From Runella aurantiaca (GTDB lineage: Bacteria; Bacteroidota; Bacteroidia; Cytophagales; Spirosomataceae), in the NCBI RefSeq assembly GCF_003339505.1, contig NZ_QPIW01000006.1:186001-250000 (forward strand): 64,000 nt of DNA, in the 5' to 3' direction. The notes under the pieces were generated by a model that was given only the letters and a program-made list of their open reading frames with translations, was not told the DNA's origin and ran no database searches. Of this stretch, positions 1-7,592 are shown piece after piece. How positions within the stretch are numbered: position 1 is the first letter of the stretch; the number at the start of each line of letters is the position of its first letter. The position numbers and the translations under genes are program-made.

Positions 1-2
1 AG

Positions 3-1454
3 CTTTTGGGCGGGATTGATGACTCAAAAGATGTCGTTTTTACGGAAGCAAGCGCTCCTTCCATGAATCGTTTTACTGGGGGAGTTGCTCCCGGGGCAGC
101 GGCCGATTTTACGTACGCCGCCGAAGTATCCACCCCTGCCGTAGTACACATTAAAGCCTCGGCCACCCGCCAAGCGCAACAACGCGGCATGGACATCTTC
201 GACTTGTTTGGCGAAGATTTTGGAATGCGCCGCAGCGGTCCGCAAAAGCAAGAGTCGTCGGGCTCGGGCGTGATTGTCAGCGCGGATGGCTACATTGTTA
301 CCAACAACCACGTGGTGGAAGGTGCGGAAGAACTGGAGGTTGTGATGTCAAACAAACGCACCTATAAAGCCAAAGTAATCGGCACTGACCCTTCTACCGA
401 TATTGCCGTGATTCAGATTCCCGCCAAAGACCTACCTACGTTGACGTTTGGCAACTCCGACGCCATCAGAGTGGGTGAGTGGGTAGTAGCAGTAGGAAAT
501 CCGTTTAACTTGGAATCGACCGTTACGGCGGGGATTGTAAGTGCCAAAGGACGCGGTATCGGAATCCTTGCCGAGAAGTTTCAGCAACAGTCACGCGCAC
601 GCGGCAGCCAGTTTAAAGGTGATACTCCCTTGGAGTCATTTATCCAAACAGATGCGGTCGTAAACCCCGGCAACTCAGGCGGTGCCTTGGTCAACCTGAA
701 AGGTGAATTGGTAGGTATCAATACCGCCATTGCCAGCCCCACGGGTAGCTACGCAGGTTATGCCTTTGCAGTGCCTTCGAGCTTAGTGAAAAAAGTATCC
801 AGCGACATTATCAAATATGGTGGTGTGCAGCGCGGCTACATCGGTATCATTCCCGAAGAACTCGACAGCAAAAAAGCGGAACAGTACGACGTAAAAGTAG
901 CCACGGGGATTTATGTGCAAGGTTTTGGCGAAGGCAACAGCGCCGCCAAAGATGCGGGCTTGAAAGTAGGCGACGTCATCACCAAAGTAGATGGTGTTGA
1001 CGTAGATTCTGACCCCAAATTCCGTGAGCTAGTGGCCCGCAAACGTCCCGGTGAAAGTGTTGTTCTGACCGTTAACCGTGGTGGCAGCGTAAAAGACTAC
1101 AGTGTAATGCTCCGCAATCGCGAAGGTGGGCGCGAAATCATCAAAACCGATGAAGCTGACGTAGCCCTTAGTTCATTAGGCGCCCAATTTAGCGACCTCA
1201 ACCCCCGCGAAGTACAGCGCCTTCAGCGCGCCAATATTGGCGGCGGTGTGAAAGTAACCGCGATGGAAGCGGGCAAACTCGCCCGCGTAGGTGTAGAAGA
1301 AGGTTTTGTGATTACGAAAGTAAACGACAAGGCGGTTCGTTCGGTCAAAGAACTAAAAGCGGCTTTATCCGAGAAAAAAGGAGCTCGCGTTCAGATGGAA
1401 GGTCTTTATTTAGATTATCCAGAAGATGTCTATTCTTTCGGATTTAATTTGTAA
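3..1454 (+). CDS. HtrA/DegP-family periplasmic serine protease (5' end cut by window)
   Basis: Trypsin-like serine protease of the Do/HtrA family, which degrades or refolds damaged envelope proteins. Counting from the TTG at 6, the catalytic triad is His102 (TNNHVVEG), Asp132 (DPSTDIAVIQI) and Ser224 (NPGNSGGAL). Two PDZ domains follow, at roughly 265-370 and 385-470; the second is divergent. The frame is open to the left edge, and no signal peptide or membrane anchor is seen, so the true start lies outside the window. The gene ends 12 nt before a 33-nt palindrome and a strong terminator. The family assignment is firm; whether it is DegP- or DegS-like cannot be told. Confidence 0.95.
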   Translation, partial: LLGGIDDSKDVVFTEASAPSMNRFTGGVAPGAAADFTYAAEVSTPAVVHIKASATRQAQQRGMDIFDLFGEDFGMRRSGPQKQESSGSGVIVSADGYIVTNNHVVEGAEELEVVMSNKRTYKAKVIGTDPSTDIAVIQIPAKDLPTLTFGNSDAIRVGEWVVAVGNPFNLESTVTAGIVSAKGRGIGILAEKFQQQSRARGSQFKGDTPLESFIQTDAVVNPGNSGGALVNLKGELVGINTAIASPTGSYAGYAFAVPSSLVKKVSSDIIKYGGVQRGYIGIIPEELDSKKAEQYDVKVATGIYVQGFGEGNSAAKDAGLKVGDVITKVDGVDVDSDPKFRELVARKRPGESVVLTVNRGGSVKDYSVMLRNREGGREIIKTDEADVALSSLGAQFSDLNPREVQRLQRANIGGGVKVTAMEAGKLARVGVEEGFVITKVNDKAVRSVKELKAALSEKKGARVQMEGLYLDYPEDVYSFGFNL

Positions 1455-1466
1455 GGTTTATCAACT

Positions 1467-1499
1467 AACGTCGGCGAGGTTCAAAACCTCGCCGACGTT
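1467..1499. repeat. 33-nt palindrome, copy 1 (15-3-15)
   Basis: Perfect inverted repeat: left arm AACGTCGGCGAGGTT, 3-nt loop, and the exact complementary right arm. It lies just after the HtrA stop codon and just before a separate T-tailed terminator, so it is not needed as the terminator. Near-identical copies lie at 29043-29075 and, with a longer loop, at 29140-29187. Confidence 0.9.
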
Positions 1500-1505
1500 G
1501 AAAAA

Positions 1506-1547
1506 AAACAAAGGGTTAGGCCATCGGTGGTCTAACCCTTTGTTTTT
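1506..1547 (+). terminator. Intrinsic terminator after the HtrA gene
   Basis: A perfect 14-bp stem (AAACAAAGGGTTAG pairing with CTAACCCTTTGTTT) around a 12-nt loop, ending in a run of T. The stem is preceded by an A-run, so it could work in both directions. It separates the HtrA gene from the antiporter gene. Confidence 0.85.
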
Positions 1548-1592
1548 ACGCAGGTGTTTATTAGTATTGTAACACACCTAACTTTTCTATTA

Positions 1593-2765
1593 ATGACGAC
1601 AGCAATTATTATCACGGTTTGTGTTCTGATTCTTCTTGCTTATATTTTTGACATTACTTCTTCCAAAACCAAAGTACCTTCTGTTATTCTTCTGCTTCTG
1701 ATGGGATGGCTCGTGAAGCAAGTGGCGCTTACAACGGGTTTGTCGCTGCCCAATCTCAGTCCTATTTTACCCATTTTAGGAACAATTGGACTGATTCTCA
1801 TTGTGTTGGAAGGCTCCTTGGAATTAGAATTGAATTCCACAAAATTTCCGCTCATCAAAAAGTCCTTTGCCGTTGCTTTGTTGCCCATGCTGCTACTGGC
1901 TTTTGGGGCGGCGGGGGCTTTCCATTTTTGGGGCGGAATCAATTTTAAAGATAGCCTCACCAATGCCATTCCACTCTGCGTCATTAGCAGCGCCATTGCC
2001 ATTCCGAGCGTCAAGAATCTGGTGAATCATCAGAAAGAATTTGTTATCTACGAAAGTAGTCTTTCGGACATTTTAGGGGTGATATTTTTCAACTTTGTAG
2101 CCTTCAATGATAGTTTTGGTGCGGGTTCTATTTGGCATTTTTTTGCACAATTGATAACCATCATTATTGTTTCTTTTCTGGCAACGGGCGGCTTATCCTA
2201 TCTTTTGAGCAAAATCGACCACCATATCAAGTTTGCTCCTATTATTCTTTTGGTGATTTTGATTTATAATATTTCAAAAATTTATCACCTTCCTTCACTC
2301 GTATTTATTCTGATTTTTGGGTTATTCTTAGGAAATCTTGACGAAATAAAACGCTTTAAGTGGATTCAGCGCCTAAAACCAGACCTGCTGGACCGCGAAG
2401 TGAAGAAATTTAAGGAAATCACGATTGAGGCTACGTTCGTGATTAGGGTGTTGTTCTTCTTGCTTTTTGGCTACCTGATGGAAACCGCTGAAATTTTGAA
2501 CCTCAGTACGCTTGGATGGGCCGTAGGAATTGTGATAAATATCTTTTGTCTGCGGGCTATTCTGCTCAAATTCTACAAAATGGAGCTTTCACCATTGCTT
2601 TTTATCGCACCGCGTGGATTGATTACCATTTTATTATTTCTGAGTACTCCTGCTTCCCAAACCATCTCATTGGTCAATAAATCGCTGATTATCCAAATCA
2701 TCATTTTATCAGCGTTGGTCATGATGATTGGGTTGATGATGGAAAATAAAAAAGAAAGTGAGTAG
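1593..2765 (+). CDS. Cation:proton antiporter, NhaP/CPA type
   Basis: Integral inner-membrane protein of about 390 residues made almost wholly of hydrophobic helices, resembling sodium/hydrogen exchangers (CPA1/CPA2 fold) that trade Na+ or K+ for H+. Visible features are the N-terminal helix MTTAIIITVCVLILLAYIF, the GTIGLILIVLEGSLEL segment and a late helix pair around APRGLITILLFLS. I chose the ATG at 1593 over the GTG at 1554, because the GTG sits only 7 nt after the upstream terminator. The gene stands alone, ending at a 33-nt palindrome. Ion specificity cannot be read from the sequence. Confidence 0.8.
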   Translation: MTTAIIITVCVLILLAYIFDITSSKTKVPSVILLLLMGWLVKQVALTTGLSLPNLSPILPILGTIGLILIVLEGSLELELNSTKFPLIKKSFAVALLPMLLLAFGAAGAFHFWGGINFKDSLTNAIPLCVISSAIAIPSVKNLVNHQKEFVIYESSLSDILGVIFFNFVAFNDSFGAGSIWHFFAQLITIIIVSFLATGGLSYLLSKIDHHIKFAPIILLVILIYNISKIYHLPSLVFILIFGLFLGNLDEIKRFKWIQRLKPDLLDREVKKFKEITIEATFVIRVLFFLLFGYLMETAEILNLSTLGWAVGIVINIFCLRAILLKFYKMELSPLLFIAPRGLITILLFLSTPASQTISLVNKSLIIQIIILSALVMMIGLMMENKKESE

Positions 2766-2787
2766 TCGTCCGACGGTTTAAGTAGGT

Positions 2788-2820
2788 AAGCGTCCGACGG
2801 TTTAAAACCGTCAGACGCTT
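2788..2820. repeat. 33-nt palindrome, second sequence type
   Basis: Arms AAGCGTCCGACGGTT and AACCGTCAGACGCTT (14 of 15 positions pair) around a 3-nt loop, the same 15-3-15 build and GGTT/AACC centre as the copy at 1467. The 14-mer CGTCCGACGGTTTA of its left part is also present at 2767-2780, so half of the element is duplicated in direct orientation. It lies between two convergent genes, ending one base before the stop of the oxidoreductase. Confidence 0.85.
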
Positions 2821-4947
2821 CTAGGTGAGAAGCACCCAAGCGCCTTCTTTCAAGCTCCTAATGGCCGCAAATGCGGCCTGAGTAGTGTTGATAATTTCAT
2901 CCAACGGAATCAGCGGCGCACCTCCCGTTTGAATCCGTTTTATCAGTTCTTGAAACTGCGTTTTATGTCCTTTGTCTTGACTTGTTTTGAGTCTGGAAAA
3001 GCCTTTGAACCCATAACCTTCCAGCGTTCTGAAGTTATCCAATATCAGCGTTCGCTCCTGCGAATATACTTCTACCCGCTCTTTGGAATAAGACTTGTGT
3101 CCGTTGGAGAAGTAATTAATAACGCCTGTGGAGCCATTTTCATAGCGCAACATGATACTTGCATTATCAGTTATTTCGGTAGCCTGCGGCCCCATGGCAT
3201 TCATACATACCGCCGTCACGCGGCTGCCCGTCAGGTACGTAATCAAATCAATAAAATGACAAGCTTCGCCCAAGATACGTCCGCCACCCACGGCGCGGTC
3301 GTGTACCCACGAGTTGGCAGGAATAAAACCAGCATTCATGGTCGCAGTCACATTCATGGGCGCATCTCCCAGCAATGACTTCATTTTCAGCGCATGGGGT
3401 GAAAAACGACGATTAAAGCCAACCGTAACACTCAACCTTTCGGCCCGTTGAAAGCTTTCCAAGAGTTGACTCAGTTCTTCTTCAAAAATCGCCAGTGGTT
3501 TTTCCACAAACACATGCTTCCCCGCCTTCAGTGCCTCCATCGTCAGGCGAGCATGTTGATTGTGGCGCGTGGTAATCATCACCAAATCAACGTCGTTATC
3601 TTTTAAAATTTCATGATAATCCGTCGTGCTGTGGGCAATGCCGTGTTTTTGGGCCAACGCCGTTCCCGACAGTCCATTCGCACTAGCAATGTATTTTATA
3701 TTTGCGCCTTGTATTGCCCTGCCTTTTAAGGCAGGGATCAAAGTCATTTTGGTAAAATTTCCTGCCCCAATAATACCGAGAACTCCTTTTCGGCCCGCAA
3801 AAGAAATGTCATGGTGACGGACGGTACGCTCGGCCGAAGGTTTTTCGGGATAGACCAACAGAGAGGCAATCGCCCCACCTTTGCCCATGTCATCGTAAAT
3901 TTTTTGGTATTCTTCCAGCGCAATCTGTTCCGTAATAAAGGGTTTTACATCGAGCAACCCCGATTCCATCAACTGAAGGATGGTTTGAAAATTACGGTTT
4001 TCGGTCCAACGAACAAACGGCAACGGATAATCCACGCCCTTTTGCTCATAGTCGTCGTCGTAACGGCCCGGGCCATAAGAGCACGACACCTGAAACGAAA
4101 GCTCTTTTTCGTAAAACTCCGCCCGACTCAGATTCAAGCCAATCACGCCCACCAAAATAATACGGCCCCGCTTGCGCGACATGCGGGCGGCTTGTGAAAT
4201 AATCTCATCCGTTTTGGCCGAAGCCGTAATCACCACACCATCCGCGCCTACACCGTTGGTGAGGCTTTCTACCCACTTGACGGGGTCGGTTCCTGCGGCA
4301 GGATTGGCGGCCAAGATGCCTTTTTCGCGTGCAATGCGGAGTTTATTCTCATCAAAATCAAACCCAATGACCCGGCAGCCGTTCAAACGAAGCAGTTCGG
4401 CCGTCAATAACCCAATCAACCCCAGTCCAATCACTACGACAGTTTCACCCAAGGTTGGATTCAATAACCGTACGCCCTGCAACCCAATGGAGCCAATGAC
4501 CGTAAATGCCGCTTCATCGTCAGATATGTTATCGGGAATTTTAGTCACCAAATTGCGAGGCACACAAACGATTTCGGCGTGGGGGCCGTTGGAGGCCACA
4601 CGGTCGCCGATGCGAATATCCGTCACGCCTTCTCCCACCGCAATCACCTGACCTACATTACAATACCCCAAAGGAAGCGGCTGCCCCAGCTTGTTAAAAA
4701 CGGCCTCCAAGGTCGGCATCAGGCCGTCAGACTTGATTTTATCCAGCACCATTTTGACCCTTTCGGGCTGTTGGCGGGCTTTTTCGATGAGGTTGGCTTT
4801 GCCAAATTCAACGAGCATTCGTTCGGTTCCCAAAGAAACCAAACTTCGACGCGTTTGAATCAGCACAGCACCTCGTTTCACCTGCGGTGCAGGCACTTCT
4901 TCCAGTATTGTTTGACCGTTTTGAAGGTTTTGGATCAGTTGCTTCAT
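2821..4947 (-). CDS. Two-domain oxidoreductase: medium-chain dehydrogenase fused to Gfo/Idh/MocA
   Basis: A fusion of about 708 residues. The first half (about 1-360) is a zinc-type alcohol dehydrogenase/threonine dehydrogenase-like domain with a Rossmann loop (GLGLIGLLTAELL). The second half (about 390-708) is a Gfo/Idh/MocA sugar oxidoreductase with its own nucleotide-binding start (GVLGIIGAGNF) and the family EKP signature (HVFVEKPLA). Such bi-domain proteins usually occur in polysaccharide or nucleotide-sugar gene clusters, but here the gene is alone. The ATG at 4947 (MKQLIQNLQNG) fits the domain start better than the in-frame start at 4962. Substrate is unknown. Confidence 0.85.
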   Translation of the reverse strand: MKQLIQNLQNGQTILEEVPAPQVKRGAVLIQTRRSLVSLGTERMLVEFGKANLIEKARQQPERVKMVLDKIKSDGLMPTLEAVFNKLGQPLPLGYCNVGQVIAVGEGVTDIRIGDRVASNGPHAEIVCVPRNLVTKIPDNISDDEAAFTVIGSIGLQGVRLLNPTLGETVVVIGLGLIGLLTAELLRLNGCRVIGFDFDENKLRIAREKGILAANPAAGTDPVKWVESLTNGVGADGVVITASAKTDEIISQAARMSRKRGRIILVGVIGLNLSRAEFYEKELSFQVSCSYGPGRYDDDYEQKGVDYPLPFVRWTENRNFQTILQLMESGLLDVKPFITEQIALEEYQKIYDDMGKGGAIASLLVYPEKPSAERTVRHHDISFAGRKGVLGIIGAGNFTKMTLIPALKGRAIQGANIKYIASANGLSGTALAQKHGIAHSTTDYHEILKDNDVDLVMITTRHNQHARLTMEALKAGKHVFVEKPLAIFEEELSQLLESFQRAERLSVTVGFNRRFSPHALKMKSLLGDAPMNVTATMNAGFIPANSWVHDRAVGGGRILGEACHFIDLITYLTGSRVTAVCMNAMGPQATEITDNASIMLRYENGSTGVINYFSNGHKSYSKERVEVYSQERTLILDNFRTLEGYGFKGFSRLKTSQDKGHKTQFQELIKRIQTGGAPLIPLDEIINTTQAAFAAIRSLKEGAWVLLT

Positions 4948-5048
4948 GGAGCAAAAATACAAAAGCTTACCTATAGTCAGTCATTTGATTTTTTAACGGC
5001 AAATAGCTTCAAAAGCAACAACCATTCATCTAACCATGACATAGATGG

Positions 5049-5270
5049 TTACAAAAACCGCCGTACCAACCAAATAATCAGATTGAGCACCACACTCAAC
5101 ACAATACAGGTGACGGGAAAGTAAAAACCAAACTTTTCTCGCTTAATACGTATATCTCCGGGGAGTTGGCCGAGCCAGTGCAGCTTGTCCGAAAAAAAAT
5201 AGATAATTACCCCAACCACCACAATCAGGAGACCAATGCCAATGAGATATTTGCCAAATGCAGGATTCAT
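5049..5270 (-). CDS. DUF2905 family small membrane protein
   Basis: About 73 residues with two transmembrane helices (YLIGIGLLIVVVGVIIYFF and a C-terminal hydrophobic stretch ending in LVRRFL), joined by a loop with the family-typical GQLPGDIRIKRE. This matches DUF2905, a widespread uncharacterised family. I start it at the ATG at 5270 (MNPAFGKYL), which matches the family's usual length; an in-frame start at 5327 would add 19 residues without membrane character. It is divergent from the nucleoside permease gene. Confidence 0.8.
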   Translation of the reverse strand: MNPAFGKYLIGIGLLIVVVGVIIYFFSDKLHWLGQLPGDIRIKREKFGFYFPVTCIVLSVVLNLIIWLVRRFL

Positions 5271-5352
5271 AGGCCCAAATTTACCAAGGATTTGAATTTC
5301 TAACCAAAATCCATCATTTTCGCCCATTCAAAACTCAACCCTAAAAACCCCT

Positions 5353-6549
5353 ATGAAGTCTTCCGTCCGGATACAATTAATGTTAATGATGTTCCTCCAG
5401 TTTTTTACGTGGGGATCTTGGTACGGCCAAATGAGTGTCTATCTCGGCAAACAACTCAACGCCACTGGCGACCAAATCGGGAATGCGTACCTCGCTTTCT
5501 CCATCGCCATGATTATTTCTCCCTTCATCGGAGCCGTGGCCGACCGTTATTTTGCCGCCCAAAAAGTGCTAGGAGCGCTCAACATGTTAGGTGCTGGATT
5601 GCTTTTTGTGCTGTCGCAAATCAACGATGCAGGTACATTTTTCTGGGTTATTTTAGCGTATTGTTTGTGTTTTGCGCCGTGTATTGCCCTCACTACGTCG
5701 ATTTCCATGCGACACATTGCATCCCCCGAAAAAGACTTCCCTACCATTCGTGTCATGGGAACCATTGCTTGGATTGCCGTCACCAATTTAGTGGGTTTTT
5801 TAAACGTTGGCGACCAAGTAACTATCTTTCAAATTTCGATTGTTACCTCTATTATCTTAGGTTTACTTGCCTTCACCCTGCCTAATACGCCACCGCGCGC
5901 CACGGGTCCAGTCAACATTGGTCAAATCATCGGAGCCGATGCCTTCTCGTTGTTTAAAGACCGTTCATTCGTCATATTTTTTATCGCTTCGGTTGCCATC
6001 TGTATTCCGTTGTCGTTCTATTACGCCTTTGCCAACCCATCGTTACGCGCTTCGGGAATGGAGTTTGTAGAAAATAAAATGTCACTGGGCCAAGTATCCG
6101 AAGTAGTTTTTATGCTATTGATTCCGTTGGCATTCAGCAGACTAGGTGTTAAATGGATGCTGGCCGTCGGATTAATTTCATGGATTGTCCGCTTTCTTTT
6201 CTTTGGGTACGGTGATGCCGACACCAGTGAATGGATGTTGTACGCCGCCATCTTATTACACGGCGTTTGTTTTGACTTTTTCTTTGTTACTGGCCAAATT
6301 TACACCGATACCAAAGCTGGCGACCGCATCAAATCGCAGGCACAGGGCCTTATTACCTTGGCTACCTACGGCCTCGGCATGGGCATTGGCTCATGGATTG
6401 GTGGTAAAGTAGTAGCCGCCAATACCAATGCCGAAAATATCACCAATTGGCTGAGTGTATGGATGGTGCCGGCTGGCATCGCAGCGGGGGTATTGGTTCT
6501 GTTTTTGATATTCTTCAGCGAAAAATCGACCAAGCCTGCCACCGCTTAA
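5353..6549 (+). CDS. Nucleoside permease, MFS NHS family (NupG-like)
   Basis: A 398-residue inner-membrane transporter with about 12 hydrophobic helices. The N-terminal helix with FLQFFTWGSWYGQM, followed by GNAYLAFSIAMIISPFIGAVADR, is the pattern of the nucleoside:H+ symporter family (NupG/XapB). It would import nucleosides by proton symport. The gene starts 82 nt from the divergent DUF2905 start and is followed by a palindrome and exonuclease III on the same strand. Confidence 0.85.
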   Translation: MKSSVRIQLMLMMFLQFFTWGSWYGQMSVYLGKQLNATGDQIGNAYLAFSIAMIISPFIGAVADRYFAAQKVLGALNMLGAGLLFVLSQINDAGTFFWVILAYCLCFAPCIALTTSISMRHIASPEKDFPTIRVMGTIAWIAVTNLVGFLNVGDQVTIFQISIVTSIILGLLAFTLPNTPPRATGPVNIGQIIGADAFSLFKDRSFVIFFIASVAICIPLSFYYAFANPSLRASGMEFVENKMSLGQVSEVVFMLLIPLAFSRLGVKWMLAVGLISWIVRFLFFGYGDADTSEWMLYAAILLHGVCFDFFFVTGQIYTDTKAGDRIKSQAQGLITLATYGLGMGIGSWIGGKVVAANTNAENITNWLSVWMVPAGIAAGVLVLFLIFFSEKSTKPATA

Positions 6550-6576
6550 ATAAAAAATTCACCCTTATAAAATACT

Positions 6577-6602
6577 CCCCTCTCCTTGAATTAGGAGAGG
6601 GG
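6577..6602. repeat. Intergenic palindrome between permease and exonuclease genes
   Basis: Inverted repeat of about 10 bp (CCCCTCTCCT with AGGAGAGGGG) and a 6-nt loop. It has no T-run on the + side, so it may be a repeat element or an mRNA-stabilising hairpin more than a terminator. A related CCCCTC/GAGGGG hairpin with a T-tail follows the next gene at 7431. Confidence 0.7.
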
Positions 6603-6642
6603 GTGAGGGCAGCCCATTGATTTGGGGTGGCTCCAGTTCTCC

Positions 6643-7416
6643 ATGCAAATTCTATCTTACAACGTCAACGGCATACGCGCCGCTATGCGCAACGGACTTG
6701 TTGAATGGCTTGCTACCAAGTCGTTTGATGTGCTCTGCTTTCAGGAGGTCAAAGCCACTCCCGACCAAGTCGATTTATCAGGATTTGAAGCCTTGGGCTA
6801 TCAGTTAATCGGCTGGAATGCCGCCCAAAAGAAAGGCTACAGCGGCGTGGCTATTTTTTCCAGAATCCCCGTTGATAATTGCGTAATCGGCTGCGGAATT
6901 GACCTTTATGACCACGAAGGCCGCGTCATTCGGGCCGACATCGGCGGCCTCACCATCATAAACGCCTATTTTCCGTCAGGAACCAGCGGCGATGAACGCC
7001 AAGGCGTAAAGATGCAGTTTCTTGGTGATTTTCATCAGTGGATAAACACCCTCAAACAAACCCGCCCCCAGCTGGTTGTGGTAGGAGATTATAACATTGC
7101 CCATCAAGAAATTGACATTCACGACCCCGTCCGACTAAAAAATACGACGGGCTTCCTGCCCGAGGAACGCGCCTGGATGACTCAATGGTTTGAAAGTGGT
7201 TTTACCGATGCATTTCGATACACTAATCCAGATTTGGTGGAATACAGTTGGTGGAGCTATCGGGCGGGCGCCCGCGCCAACAACAAAGGCTGGCGCATAG
7301 ATTATCTCTCCGTCACCAACAACCTACGCCCCCAACTGCTCAGCTGCCGTCAACTGCCAGACGCGGTCCACTCCGACCATTGCCCCGTTTGGCTTGAAAT
7401 AAACAATGATTTTTAA
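6643..7416 (+). CDS. xth: Exodeoxyribonuclease III (AP endonuclease)
   Basis: A 257-residue enzyme of the exonuclease III/APE1 family, which cleaves DNA at abasic sites and removes 3' blocks in base excision repair. Visible motifs in order are YNVNGIRAAM, CFQEVKA (metal-binding Glu), GYSGVAIFSR, VVGDYNIAHQEIDIHD, the RANNKGWRIDYL block, and the C-terminal HSDHCPVWLEI with the catalytic Asp-His. The ATG at 6643 is chosen because the protein then begins MQILSYNVNG as in the family; the TTG upstream lies close to the palindrome. Cytoplasmic. Confidence 0.95.
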   Translation: MQILSYNVNGIRAAMRNGLVEWLATKSFDVLCFQEVKATPDQVDLSGFEALGYQLIGWNAAQKKGYSGVAIFSRIPVDNCVIGCGIDLYDHEGRVIRADIGGLTIINAYFPSGTSGDERQGVKMQFLGDFHQWINTLKQTRPQLVVVGDYNIAHQEIDIHDPVRLKNTTGFLPEERAWMTQWFESGFTDAFRYTNPDLVEYSWWSYRAGARANNKGWRIDYLSVTNNLRPQLLSCRQLPDAVHSDHCPVWLEINNDF

Positions 7417-7430
7417 AAATGTATGCCTTT

Positions 7431-7470
7431 AAAAACCCCTCTCCCAGTGAAGGATTTAGGAGGGGTTTTT
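7431..7470 (+). terminator. Intrinsic terminator after exonuclease III
   Basis: An 11-bp perfect stem (AAAAACCCCTC with GAGGGGTTTTT) around an 18-nt loop and ending in five T, 14 nt after the stop codon. Confidence 0.8.
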
Positions 7471-7512
7471 ATAAATTTTGGTAAAACGACTAAATTCTTC
7501 CAATTTTGCTTC

Positions 7513-7583
7513 ATTAATCTCGTTTTTTATAATAGATTGAATCTCAATTTCGAACCTCAATCACACCAGTCAACGAGATTAAT
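7513..7583. promoter_or_regulatory. 12-bp inverted repeat upstream of the TPR gene
   Basis: ATTAATCTCGTT (7513-7524) is repeated as its exact complement AACGAGATTAAT (7572-7583), 47 nt apart. The right arm ends 9 nt before the ATG at 7593, so in RNA the stem would sit over the ribosome landing zone. It could be a 5'-UTR structure or a protein site. The role is inferred only from position. Confidence 0.5.
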
Positions 7584-7592
7584 TTGAAACCA

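Noticed and set aside
1554-1592. GTG start for the antiporter
   Set aside because: It lies 7 nt after a strong terminator; the ATG at 1593 begins a proper first helix.
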